Assembly: GCA_963691705.1 (NCBI GenBank)
Contig: OY829539.1
Span: forward strand, 52,116,327 to 52,180,326
Direction of reading: 5' to 3'
DNA: 64,000 bases
Source of the DNA: Viola odorata
Lineage: Eukaryota > Streptophyta > Magnoliopsida > Malpighiales > Violaceae
Position 1 is the first letter of the stretch; each line of letters starts with the position of its first letter. The notes under the pieces are model-generated. The model ran no database searches, was not told the DNA's origin, and was given only the letters and a program-made list of their open reading frames with translations. The position numbers and the translations under genes are program-made. Positions 28,363-37,815 of the stretch are shown here, piece by piece.

Positions 28363-28813
28363 ATTTGATAATTATTGCATATATTTATATTTATATATAT
28401 TAAATATATATATACCGGTTCTTCCGGTTCTACGGTTCGGTTTACGGATTTTGGTAGTAGTAGAACCGGACTGAACCGGAAATTTTCGGTTCTGCTTCGA
28501 GGAGAACCGAACTGAACCGGAACTTTTCAGTTCGGTCCAGTTCGGTGCAAAATGCTCCGGTTCCGGTTCGGTTTCCGGTTCGATCCGGTTTTCTTACACC
28601 CCTATTTTCATTGGTAGGATTACTCAAAACTAATTAAGATACTAAGCTAAAAATATACAATTAAAGATATAGTACTAGTATATTTTTAAAATTATTGAAA
28701 TAATCAAACTTTGTACATTAAAATATTAATATAATAAGCTAATTAACATACTGAGCTAAAGACATATAATTAAAGATATAGTACTAGCATATTTTTAAAA
28801 TTATTGAAATAAT

Positions 28814-28986
28814 CAAGTGGTTACTCGTGAGTCTCTTTGAATATTAGTTGTATCACTCATTACGGCTTTGGCAATATGAAAGTCAATCAACTTTAAAGAA
28901 CCTCTCACAAGCAGAAAATTAGATGGCTTCAAGTCCGAGTGCACAATGCGCTCCTCATGTATGATGTTTACAGCTTGAAGTATTTG
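28814..28986 (-). pseudogene. MPS1/TTK-like kinase exon relic, copy 2
   Basis: The minus strand begins after a good acceptor (TTTTCCAG) and reads [37 protein letters not shown], then [17 protein letters not shown], near a donor-like GTAACC. This is the catalytic loop (HSDLKP, natural for MPS1) and the Mg-binding motif of the spindle-checkpoint kinase MPS1. The DFG glycine is His (CAT). No neighbouring kinase exons were found. It is therefore an isolated, dead exon fragment. Confidence 0.75.
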
Positions 28987-28995
28987 CTGGAAAAT

Positions 28996-29350
28996 ATTTT
29001 AGCAAATACTAATGTAAATCTACTACCTTTAGCACTAGATTGCTACTATGGCTAAAAACTAAGAAATTCATTGTAACATAACACAAAGCCATTGGAAGAC
29101 AAAAACTTACAATAATTTATCCTGGATTCTAGAAAACAAAATATATGGAATTGAAACAATGGCAATAGTCCATATTACAACAAGCATAATGAACTGACAA
29201 CTCATGTGGTACAACCAAAAGTAAAAATGGAGAAGTATTACAGTTCTTCCACAGTAAAAGAGCCAATGTAACATCAATTGCTCCTTTACCTTTTTCTGAA
29301 AAGGCAATAAATTCAGGTTGTGCCTTGACTGATCCACTAAATCAGTGCCT
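28996..29350. other. Non-coding spacer beside the kinase relic
   Basis: Possibly former intron of the MPS1-like gene. It contains a short direct repeat, GTGCCTTGACTG (about 29309 and 29346). No coding signal. Confidence 0.35.
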
Positions 29351-29355
29351 TGACT

Positions 29356-29690
29356 GGTGGGATTACTCAAAGCTAATTAAGATACTGAGTTAAAAATATA
29401 TAATTAAAGCTATAGTACTAGTATATTTTTAAAATTATTGAAATAATCAAACTTTGTACATTAAAATATTAATATAGTAAGCTAATTAACATACTGAGCT
29501 AAAGACATATAATTAAAGATATAGTACTAGTATATTTTTAAAATTATTGAAATAATCAAACTTTGTACATTAAAATACTAATTAACATACTGAGTTAAAG
29601 ACATATAATTAAAGATATAATACTAGTATATTTTTAAAATTATTGAAATAATTAAACTTTGTACATTAAAATGTTAATATAGTGTATTAT
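29356..29690 (+). repeat. Three tandem AT-rich units of about 110 bp
   Basis: Same unit as at 25541-25735, here about three times in a row. Key words are AGTACTAGTATATTTTT and AATCAAACTTTGTACATT. Confidence 0.85.
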
Positions 29691-30740
29691 TGATGATAAA
29701 GTTTGGAGAGTAATACCCGAAGCATTGGTAAAAGAAGAAGAAGCATTTTGTATACAGAGATGAATATGGAGTACAATGTTACATATAATTCTGAGAGGAA
29801 ATTTTTTTTAGTCATTAAAATTTTATATTTAATGGTTAAAAACTTTTTTATACATATCACGATTATATTAAACTTACATATTAATTGGTTCATTTAATAT
29901 TAAATAATTATTAATATTGATTGTGGTCAAATAGTGAAAAAATTATCTACTATTAATAAAAATTTCGTGCTCGAGTTTTGGGGGCAAAGTTAATGCACAA
30001 GGATAAAAAAATAAAAATCAAGAGTATACAAGAAAATTTCAATTTTGCATGGGCCAGATATAAGGATTTTTTTTAAAAATGCAATAACATAAATGAACTA
30101 AAATTGAAGTTTTAAAAAACATAAAGGGCTATGAGCGGTAGCTCCAATATTACTGATAATACTTGAACAAAATTAGTCATTTAACTGAAAGATGTCGAGA
30201 TGATACTTGACAAGATTGGAAATAAAATAAATATAAGGGACTGGACCAGTAAATTTGAAAAACTCTAGTATAATATTTGGGGTTTGATTAACAATAAACA
30301 AAATAACAAAAATTATATATTTATCTCTTTTAAATAAAAAAATAATTTTATTTTAGTATTTGTAAAATTTAATAAATGAATGGTGGGTGGGTCCAAATGT
30401 GAATATAAATTCTTAATATTTTTTAGGAATTTTTTGAAAGATAATATTTTTTAGGGATTGAAATCTAGTATTATGTTGTTATTTTTTTGCTCACCGTATA
30501 ATCTCAAGACAAAGCACAATTCAAGATTTTTTTCATTGGAGTGGTTCTGTAGTGTCTGTTACAGTGTTTACTAATCTTTTATGCTGACACGACACGTCGC
30601 CTGCAATTTAGGGCCAGTTTGTCAAATGTTGATGGTGGAAATGACACATACCTTATTATAATTATTTATTTCCTACAGAGCATATTTTTTTTTCCAGTTT
30701 TCACAATATTTACTATTTTGTTTTGTAAAAATTAACCGGA
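29691..30740. other. AT-rich gene-free spacer
   Basis: No coding region, RNA gene or clear element end was recognised. Base composition is AT-rich throughout. Confidence 0.4.
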
Positions 30741-30754
30741 TCTAATAAGGAAGG

Positions 30755-31145
30755 AAATCTACTTTACTTTACTAGACATTGACCATACATTCACTTTTAC
30801 TGCTATACATTACTTTACTAGACATTGACCATACACTTATTACCATACATTGAGCATAACTAGGGTAATAAAGAGAAAAGTAGAAGTAATAAAAGAGGGG
30901 TTCGTACTAATGTACGTTAAGAAGTGACTATACATTACTTTACTTTACTTTACTAGAGGGGTTTGTCAATGTAAAGAAGTGACATTACTTTACAAGACAT
31001 TGACCATTGACCATACATTTATCACTTCTTAACGTACATTAGTGAAGCAAAATAATGTATAGTCACTTCTTTACATTGACAAACCCCTCTAGTAAAGTAA
31101 AGTAAAGTAATGTATAGTCACTTCTTAACGTACATTAGTACGAAC
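30755..31145. repeat. Long inverted repeat: perfect 84 bp arms, 78 bp loop
   Basis: Arm 1 is 30900-30983 and arm 2 is 31062-31145. They are exact reverse complements over 84 bp, starting GTTCGTACTAATGTACGTTA in arm 1. The loop and the left flank (30755-30870) hold more copies of pieces of the arms (CATTACTTTACTAGACATTG, CTTAACGTACATTAGT). An RNA from here would fold into a long hairpin. It may be a fold-back MITE or a small-RNA precursor; no target duplication is obvious. Confidence 0.9.
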
Positions 31146-32290
31146 ATTTCCGTTCGAGAAAAAAAAACTAAAAATCAAAATCATATGTGTAGTTTGGTTG
31201 CCCCAAAATTACCATTTCCTATGAAGACAAAAAAAGAAGGGAACTGTTTATTGCCTGCGGGTCACACTCATGTTCTTGCTTACCTTCTTTTATTTATTTA
31301 TTATTATTATTTTGTAACACTATTAACAAATTTATTAGTTGAAATATAATGTACTTCTTGTTCTTTCCTTTCTTTTTTCAGTCACTTTCCCTGTGGCTTG
31401 CTAATAAATCATTTCCAGCTTATTTAAAAAAAAAATCATCACTCAAATAGAATCATCTTTAGAAAGACGATTCATGGATCAATCAAGCCAAATAGTATGA
31501 TTTGGTGTAAAGACAATTGAGTGGTTAATGGATGATTCACGGATCTCACAAGCCAAATAGGTCAATCCTATTCAAACCGTCGGTACATTTTAGTCAAAAT
31601 CAATAAATAAATAACTAAATATTTACTATAATTCATCAATTTATTTTTACTTCATGAATAATTTAATTTAACGGAAACTATCGGAATTAAAAGAATTAGA
31701 TATTCATCCACCTATTTTGTTATCTAGTGTAAAAATAAATTTTTTAAAATAATTAAGAATTTTATTAAGATAACAAAATAAACAAAAAAATATATATCAC
31801 AATTATATTAATTCATTAAACAACATAATCTCAAATTTTGTATGTAAATAATTAATAAAAATATGCGATTATAATCGTCATCTCATGCTACCTTCCGTTG
31901 TTCAATCAAGTTCAATCAAAGTTTTGCATAACTACCTCCCCCACCCCCTCCACCCTCTCTTTTTTGCAAGCCCTTCCATATCTCGTTGTTATCAAAAGTA
32001 TATTCTAGATTTTTCAACTAAAAAATAATAACAACAATAATAGATTTAAAATAATTTTTAATATGTTGATCACTTTATTTTCAAGATGTAAGATCATTGA
32101 TAATTTATACAAAATAATAAAAATCGAAGAAGAAATGTCCAAAAAAAATTGATTTTGAAAGATGAGTTTAATGGTGAATTTTTTTTAGGATAAAAAAGAA
32201 ATAAGTGTTATAATAAACCCGTAAGTTCGTAACACAAATTTTTTTTATTTTCTCATTTTTAAAACTTAAAAAATTTATTGGACTTAACAT
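31146..32290. other. AT-rich gene-free spacer
   Basis: No gene, RNA or transposon end could be supported. Only short accidental frames are present. Confidence 0.4.
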
Positions 32291-32576
32291 CTGCCACTCC
32301 AATAGATGAAACAATTACAGTATGGTTTAGATGCGCTTCATCCATATTTCTCAATGTACCTTCAGCCCTTAGTTTTTAAAAAGTAGTATTACATCCTTCC
32401 ACTGTAGTTTTATATTGGATTTCAGCCCTCACCCTAACGCCATCCAATTTTTCCGTCCGTTTGCGTACATGTCGTGCCACGTGTCACTGACTGCTTACGT
32501 GTCATGCCACCGATTGCTGACGTGCCATGCCACGTAGGCATGAGCCAAACGGGTCGCAAAATGCCAAATTTTGCAT

Positions 32577-32650
32577 GAAATGGGACTCAAACCCACGACC
32601 TCATGGTTTGTTGTGCACTACCAACTAAGCTAGATTAATAGATTGTTAAC
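32577..32650 (-). other. tRNA-Lys-like relic, left outer
   Basis: The minus strand has an A-box-like TAGCTTAGTTGGTAG and a T-arm GTGGGTTTGAGTCCCA. The acceptor and anticodon stems are not formed. Confidence 0.6.
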
Positions 32651-32706
32651 GTTTTAATAAATTCTGACTATTACCTCCCATGCTTTTCAACAAGAACACT
32701 ATCAAA

Positions 32707-32781
32707 AGAGCTGAAGTGGGGCTCGAACCCACGACGTCATAGTTAAGAGCCTTGCGCTCTACCAACTGAGCTAGATGGCTT
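32707..32781 (-). other. tRNA-Lys(CTT)-like relic, left inner
   Basis: The minus strand has an intact D arm (GCTCAGTTGGTAGAGC), anticodon loop CTCTTAA and T arm (GTGGGTTCGAGCCCCAC). The anticodon stem is partly mispaired, and the acceptor stem (GCCATCT against TTCAGCT) does not pair. It is a tRNA-Lys-derived pseudogene with intact A and B boxes. Confidence 0.7.
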
Positions 32782-33239
32782 ATGTGTTAACACTTTAATA
32801 AAATCTAACTATTGCCTCCCATGTTTTCAACAATAACAGCAGCACAAACATTTTTACTAATAAAATCTAACTATTACCTCCCATTTTAATAAATTTTAAT
32901 GGAATAAATAATTGATGGGTGGGCTATTAGTACTTCTAATTATTAGTTATAATCAATTTGTCCATTAAAATTTAAATATATAAAACAAATGCGAATAAAT
33001 AATTATAGTACTAATAGCCCACCCATAACTAAATTTATATATAATAAATATATGAATAAAACATATATATCTTACTTTGAAAACATAAATATTAATAATT
33101 TTATAATAATATTTAAATATTTAACAACATAAAATTAATAATTTAAAATAAGCTGGGGTCGAGAGATGATCATATTGTTGGTGTTATTGTTGAAAACGAT
33201 GAGAGATAATAGTCAGAGTTTATTAAAATGTTAACATAG

Positions 33240-33313
33240 AAGCTGTCCAGCTCAGTAGGTGGAGCGCATGGCTTTGAACCATGACGTCGTGGGTTCGAGC
33301 CCCACTTATGATC
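33240..33313 (+). other. tRNA-Lys-like relic, right inner
   Basis: The D arm, a perfectly paired anticodon stem (CATGG/CCATG) around loop CTTTGAA, and the T arm are intact. The acceptor ends do not pair. Inverted partner of 32707-32781. Confidence 0.7.
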
Positions 33314-33383
33314 TTTTGCTGGTGTTCTTGTTGAAAAACATGGAAGGTAATAGCGAGATTTCATTAAAATGTTAACAATCAAT

Positions 33384-33450
33384 TGGTATAGCTCAGTTGG
33401 TAGTGCGCAAGAAACTATGAGGTCGTGGGTTCGAGTCCCATTTTATGCAA
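33384..33450 (+). other. tRNA-Lys-like relic, right outer
   Basis: The A-box region TAGCTCAGTTGGTAGTG and the B-box region GGTTCGAGTCC are intact. The other stems are lost. Inverted partner of 32577-32650. Confidence 0.65.
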
Positions 33451-33836
33451 AATTTGGCATTTTGCAACTCGTTTGGCTCATGCCTACGTGGCATGACACG
33501 TAAGCAGTCAGTGACACGAGGCACGCCACGTATGCAAACAGACAGAAAAATTGGATAGCGTTAGGGTCAGGGCTGAAATTCAATATAAAACTACAGTGGA
33601 AGGATGTAATACTACTTTTTAAAAATTGAGGGTTAAAAAAAGTCAATCAATTAGACTGTAGGTACTGAAATTGTATTTATCTCGTATTTATTACTTTTTC
33701 CTTTTCAACAATCTTTGTGGTTGTCCACTTGTCCTTCCTACTTAGTACGGTAACAAAAAGAAAATTATTTGATATTTGATATTAACATTAACATTAACGT
33801 CAGCTTAAAGAGTTAAAAAGAACAATCCTACTTTAC

Positions 33837-34690
33837 TTGATAACTAATAGTTAAAATCAATATAAAACCAAATTAAAACCTTAAGTTTTAATGACCATTA
33901 CTTATTACATTTCATCATCCTAAGTTATGAATTGTGACTAAAAAGAAAACTAAAAAAAAAATACTTTTCATCCCAACCATGAACCACCCAAATAAAAAAA
34001 AGAGTTAGAAACTAGAAAATTTAGTGGATAGAAAGAAATAAAAATACTAAAGTACTATAATAAAACCTTAATATAACACATAAAAATTACTTTTTTGTTG
34101 CAACACACCAAGCCTTAAATGATTAGCTAATGAGAATTTTACTTATAGATATCTTTTTCCTCATCATCATCAGCGACTTTCTTATTAGTAGCTTCCTCAA
34201 CATCCTCATCGTTTTTTTTCTTCTTAAAAGTGTTTATTACATTGCTCTTCAAATTGCATATTTTAAACATCTCGATAAAATGAAAAGTTTACAACATATT
34301 AATAAAATCAATAGAGAAAACGGAAAAGAAAGAGAGAGAAGTTTTATACATAGAGAACTAGAGTAAGACAACTCAAAACTCCAGCAATTTAATAGGCTCC
34401 ACCAACTTGATTGTACAGTTCATCTCTATTATTCATGAGAAAAAACAGAATGAATGCAGAGATTGAGGGACATTTCATAGTAGATGTGAGGAATATCATC
34501 TTCCGTTGCAAATGTTGCAACAACACATATGAAAGATGTAGATCCAACTAAAATTGCACATTTTATAGAAGAAAAAAGTCTTCCATAAAATTGTGGCTAG
34601 AAGCATCAAAGAATATGACAAACACTACTTTTATAATTCTTTGGTGAGCACATAAGTGCAAGGCATACACTAAGATTGCTGTTTTGTTAG
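33837..34690. repeat. Local duplication, first copy (membrane-protein relic)
   Basis: Two blocks are repeated downstream. Block Y (33837-34078) recurs at 35790-35827 plus 37655-37815. Block X (34079-34690) recurs at 35058-35660. The minus strand of X carries broken frames such as KCAILVGSTSFICVVATF, DDIPHIYYEMSLNL and RDELYNQVGGAY with several stops. This looks like the end of an unrecognised membrane protein. Confidence 0.6.
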
Positions 34691-34914
34691 GGCACCCGAT
34701 CTGCACAACCACTCGAGACATAGCAATGAAAGAATAGAACAAGGAGATGAAAGGGATTGATGAAATTAAAAAGAAAAAAGTTGGAAGAAAGAGGGAGGAG
34801 AGGAATGAGTGGAAGTAGAGATTTGAGAGGAGGAGATAATGAAAGGTTTTTTTAAAAGAAAAAGAAAGAATTAGTGCAGTGAATTGATAAGCCCCAAAAA
34901 TAAAAGGCTTGGTT

Positions 34915-35057
34915 ATTTCGAAATTTAGGAAAGTTCGGAATTCCTGGACAAATTTCGTTCAATTCCGAAATAAATTTCGGAACGAAAATTCCAAAATTCA
35001 GAACTTTTATTTCCGAACAAGCAAAATTTTGGAATCGGAATTTCGATGAACACCCCT
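34915..35057. mobile_element. Terminal remnant of a hAT-like element
   Basis: The sequence is dense in TTCGGAATT/AATTCCGAA words and ends in AACACCCCTA, the inverted form of a TAGGGGTGTT hAT terminus. Block X starts directly after it. The subterminal words resemble those of the hAT at 53667. No matching left end was found. Confidence 0.5.
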
Positions 35058-35369
35058 ACATAAAAATTACTTTTTTGTTGCAACACTTCAAGCTTTAGAT
35101 GATTATTAGTTAATGGGGATTTTACTTATCGATATCTTTTTCCTCATCATCTTCAGCAACTTTCTTATCAATAGCTTCCTCAACATCCTTATCATTTTCT
35201 TCTTAAGAGTGTTCATTACTTTGCTCTTCAAATTGCATATTTTAAACATCTCCATAAAATGAAAACATTACAAAATATTAATAAAATCAATAGAGAAAAT
35301 GGAAAAGAAAGAGAAAGAAAAGTTTTATACATAGAGAACTAGAATAAGGCAGCTCAAAACTCTAACAAT

Positions 35370-35684
35370 TTAATAGGCTCCAACGACTTGATTGTACAAA
35401 TCATCTCTTTTCTTCACGAGATAGAAAACAGAATGGATGTAGAGATTGAGGGACATTTCATAATAGATATGAGGAATATCATCTTCTGTTACAAATGTTG
35501 CAACAATACATATGAAAGATGTAGATACAACTAAGATTGCACATTTTATAGAGAAAAAAAGAAAGATAAAATCTTTTATAAAATAGTGGCTAGAAGCATG
35601 AAAGAAGATTGCAAACACTACTTTTATAATTCTTTGGTGAGCACACAAGTGTAGGACCAAAAGTGTTAAGCAAGCCACAAGCAA
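35370..35684 (-). pseudogene. Relic of an unrecognised membrane protein (second copy)
   Basis: A 104-codon open frame contains hydrophobic stretches (KCAILVVSTSFICIVATFV) and the end KKRDDLYNQVVGAY. The parallel copy at 34380-34690 has the same protein words but in-frame stops, so both descend from a gene end. The family is not recognised. It could also be an expressed small protein, which I consider unlikely. Confidence 0.4.
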
Positions 35685-36000
35685 TTAAGAGTATCAAGAA
35701 AACAACACCAACACTCATAGAAGAAGTGACTCACACTAGATCAATCTTTGCTGTCTCAACAAAAAGTGTAGAATGAAATAATGATAACTAGTAACTAAAA
35801 TCAACATAGAATCTAATTACAGTCTTAAGACCATCAGCAGCAATGGATTATTGGAGGGATTATTTGGTGCAACAATGGAATTTTGGAGGGACTATTGTCG
35901 CGTAGGATAGTCCGGATACCAAAATTTAGTACCGGATTTTTCTGACAGTGGCACCCCCCCCACTGTTAGTTTTTTTTTAAAAAAAATAAATAAATAATGT

Positions 36001-36037
36001 GGTGGCCAATGACAGCGCGCCACGCGTGCGCGTGCAG
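36001..36037. repeat. GC-rich inverted arm, left
   Basis: It contains GCGCGCCACGCGTGCGCGTG. The inverted partner is 36939-36976. The pair encloses 901 bp including the hairpin array. Confidence 0.85.
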
Positions 36038-36181
36038 ACTGATACAATCCTAGCTAGGCCAAGACGCGCATAAGTGAATGATCTTGTTCTCTTATAGGTT
36101 TGGTGCGCGGAATTAGACGAAAATCCCTTAGATACTCCTCCTTGAAACAATTAGCAGGCCATACTACTAATCGAGGTTAAC

Positions 36182-36545
36182 GACTTGCAAATCCCTATTT
36201 AAGCAAAGTCAAGGTTGTCACGAACGCCTAGCCCTGTAGTACGCCCGCCGATGTACGTCTAGCCCTGTAGTACGCACACACTAACGTTCAACCCTGTGAA
36301 CGAGAGCAACACCAACAATCAGCCATGTGATTGCTAGCAACCAATATTCAGCCCTATGAATATTAGCAATGACGATCAGCCCTGTGAACGCCAAACAAAC
36401 CCTCATGCTCCTATCACACTTATCCCTGTAAGTGCCACGCTTTGGTCTGCACACACTAGCTCACGCACCTATCACACTTATCCCTGTAAACGCCACGCTT
36501 TGCTAGCCCTAGCCGCACCTATCACGTTATCCCTGTAACGCCACG
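36182..36545. repeat. Array of about nine short hairpins with conserved CCCTG-type loop
   Basis: Six-base loops (consensus GCCCTG or TCCCTG) start at 36231, 36262, 36291, 36322, 36351, 36379, 36423, 36481 and 36530. They are closed by stems that differ from hairpin to hairpin yet stay complementary: CGTTCA/TGAACG, CAATCA/TGATTG, AATATTCA/TGAATATT, CACTTA/TAAGTG, CGTTA/TAACG. The first six are 28-31 bp apart. Two or three copies are partly mispaired. The function is unknown; see findings. Confidence 0.85.
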
Positions 36546-36938
36546 ACTAAGTTAAAACACAAGTACGACTTGCTCCGGAGATCGAGACAATAAGATGGTA
36601 GAATAATGAAGCGGGGATTTGGTAAGGTGTTTATGTGGAAAATCTGATCTGAATTTTATTAATAATAAGCATGCCTAGGCAATTTACAACTTCTAATTAT
36701 AATAGGAATAGAACTTCTACCTATAATTAAACTCTAACAATTAAGGAAATAATAATAACACTAATCTTAACTCATCTAGCAATTAAGGAAATAATAATAA
36801 TACTAATATTAACCAATCCAGCTCACCCAAGCTCTTTCTTCTTGCGCACGCTTCTCTTCTTACTCAATCCAAGCTTGCCTCTTGCCATTAACGCACCCTA
36901 GGATTTAGTGCGATCCTTGAACCGTATCACAGACAGCC

Positions 36939-36976
36939 CTGCACGCGCACGCGTGGCGCGCTGCCATTGGTCCACC
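36939..36976. repeat. GC-rich inverted arm, right
   Basis: Reverse complement of 36001-36037 with a few mismatches. The surroundings are strongly AT-rich, so the arms stand out. Confidence 0.85.
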
Positions 36977-36984
36977 GCATTATT

Positions 36985-37290
36985 CCTTTTTTTTCCTCAT
37001 TTTTTAAATGAGTTTTTTTTATAATAAATACTGAAAATAATTTTATAAAAAATATACCATTATTTTTAATTTTTTGAGATCTATAAATTGAGACTAGGTT
37101 TGTATTATTTGGACACTAAAAAAATCAGAGTTTTTTACATTTTTTTTTTCGTTTTCTTCTTTTTTAAATGCCCTTTTTCATAATAATTACTCAAAATAAT
37201 TTTAAAAAATATACCATTATTTTTATTTTTTAGATCTGTAAATAGAGCTTGTGTTTGTGTCATTTGGACACCCAAAAAAATCTGAGTTTT
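36985..37290 (+). repeat. Two tandem copies of an AT-rich unit of about 158 bp
   Basis: Copies at about 36985-37130 and 37145-37290 share AAAATATACCATTATTTTT and ATTTGGACAC. They lie within the Harbinger-like element. Confidence 0.8.
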
Positions 37291-37815
37291 TTTTCAATCT
37301 TCAAGCTCTTTCATGGATCCTTCACAAAATTTAGATCTTTTGAAATCTGAAAAGAAATTATGAAATTTAATTAATTTATATTAAAAAAATATTATTTATT
37401 ATTTATTATATTATAAAAAATAATTATTATAGTAATTAAAAATTTAATAAGAAAAAGAAATGAAAAATATGGTGGGGTATATGATTAAATGATCTGGAAG
37501 GGAGAGAAAGTGAATAACACCTTGAAAAATACCCTGGTGTGAAGTTAAAAGAAAAATGGATGTTATTTGATGATTTGGTTGAATGTTAAACTGATGTGGC
37601 AGGAGAGAAGTGTTAAATTTAACGCGTGGATGGTTTAAAGAAAATTTCTACTGATTATAACTTATTACACTTCATCATCCTAAATTGAAAGTTGTGATAA
37701 ATCAAAAAAAGCACCTTTCATCTCAGACACGAACCACCAGAAAAAGAGAGAAAGAGTCAGAAAATTTAGTAAAGAGAAGAAAGAAAAATTCTAAAGTACT
37801 ATATTAAAACTCATT

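Larger units (their letters stand above)
26811..28604. mobile_element. Non-autonomous hAT element, 1794 bp
   Basis: The terminal inverted repeats are TAGGGGTGTAA, and the element is flanked by a perfect 8 bp target duplication TTTTCATT (26803-26810 and 28605-28612). The empty site with a single TTTTCATT is preserved in the paralogous block at 25519-25526. Both subterminal zones are packed with CCGGTTCGGTCCGG-type motifs in both orientations, as in hAT transposase-binding regions. The interior has a GC-rich part (27930-28130) and a tRNA-like sequence but no transposase. Superfamily assignment follows from TIR and duplication length. Confidence 0.88.
25810..28895 (+). repeat. Tandem duplication, copy 2, interrupted by two insertions
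   Basis: Second copy of the 1073 bp block. Insert 1 is 25854-26058, between AGTGGG repeats. Insert 2 is the hAT element 26811-28604, between TTTTCATT repeats. The remaining sequence aligns with copy 1 with few differences. Confidence 0.9.
32345..33640. mobile_element. Fold-back element carrying four tRNA-Lys-like sequences
   Basis: Long imperfect inverted arms, about 32345-32935 and 33000-33640, meet near 32965. The outer parts match well: TTTTTAAAAAGTAGTATTAC on the left against GTAATACTACTTTTTAAAAA on the right, and also TTACGTGTCATGCC-like words. Each arm itself holds two tandem modules, each with a tRNA-like sequence. Non-autonomous; the superfamily is not established. No target duplication was recognised. 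Confidence 0.75.
35828..37654. mobile_element. Probable Harbinger-like non-autonomous element
   Basis: It interrupts block Y, which is continuous at 33837-34078, so the ends are placed by comparison. The left inner end (ATCAGCAGCAATGG) and the inward-read right end (ATCAGTAGAAATTT) are weak inverted repeats near TTA/TAA. The interior contains the hairpin array, GC-rich inverted arms and an internal duplication (36985-37130 and 37145-37290). No transposase is present. Confidence 0.5.

Noticed and set aside
29691..32290. LTR retrotransposon
   Set aside because: No long terminal repeats, primer-binding site, or gag/pol reading was found here or elsewhere in the window.
32707..33313. Four tRNA-like sequences as functional tRNA-Lys genes
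   Set aside because: T arms and most D arms look good, but acceptor stems do not pair in any of them, and they lie in a fold-back repeat. They are reported as relics.
36182..36545. CRISPR-like repeat-spacer array
   Set aside because: The genome is eukaryotic, the repeats are not identical, and the constant part is only a six-base loop while the stems vary. It is not a CRISPR.
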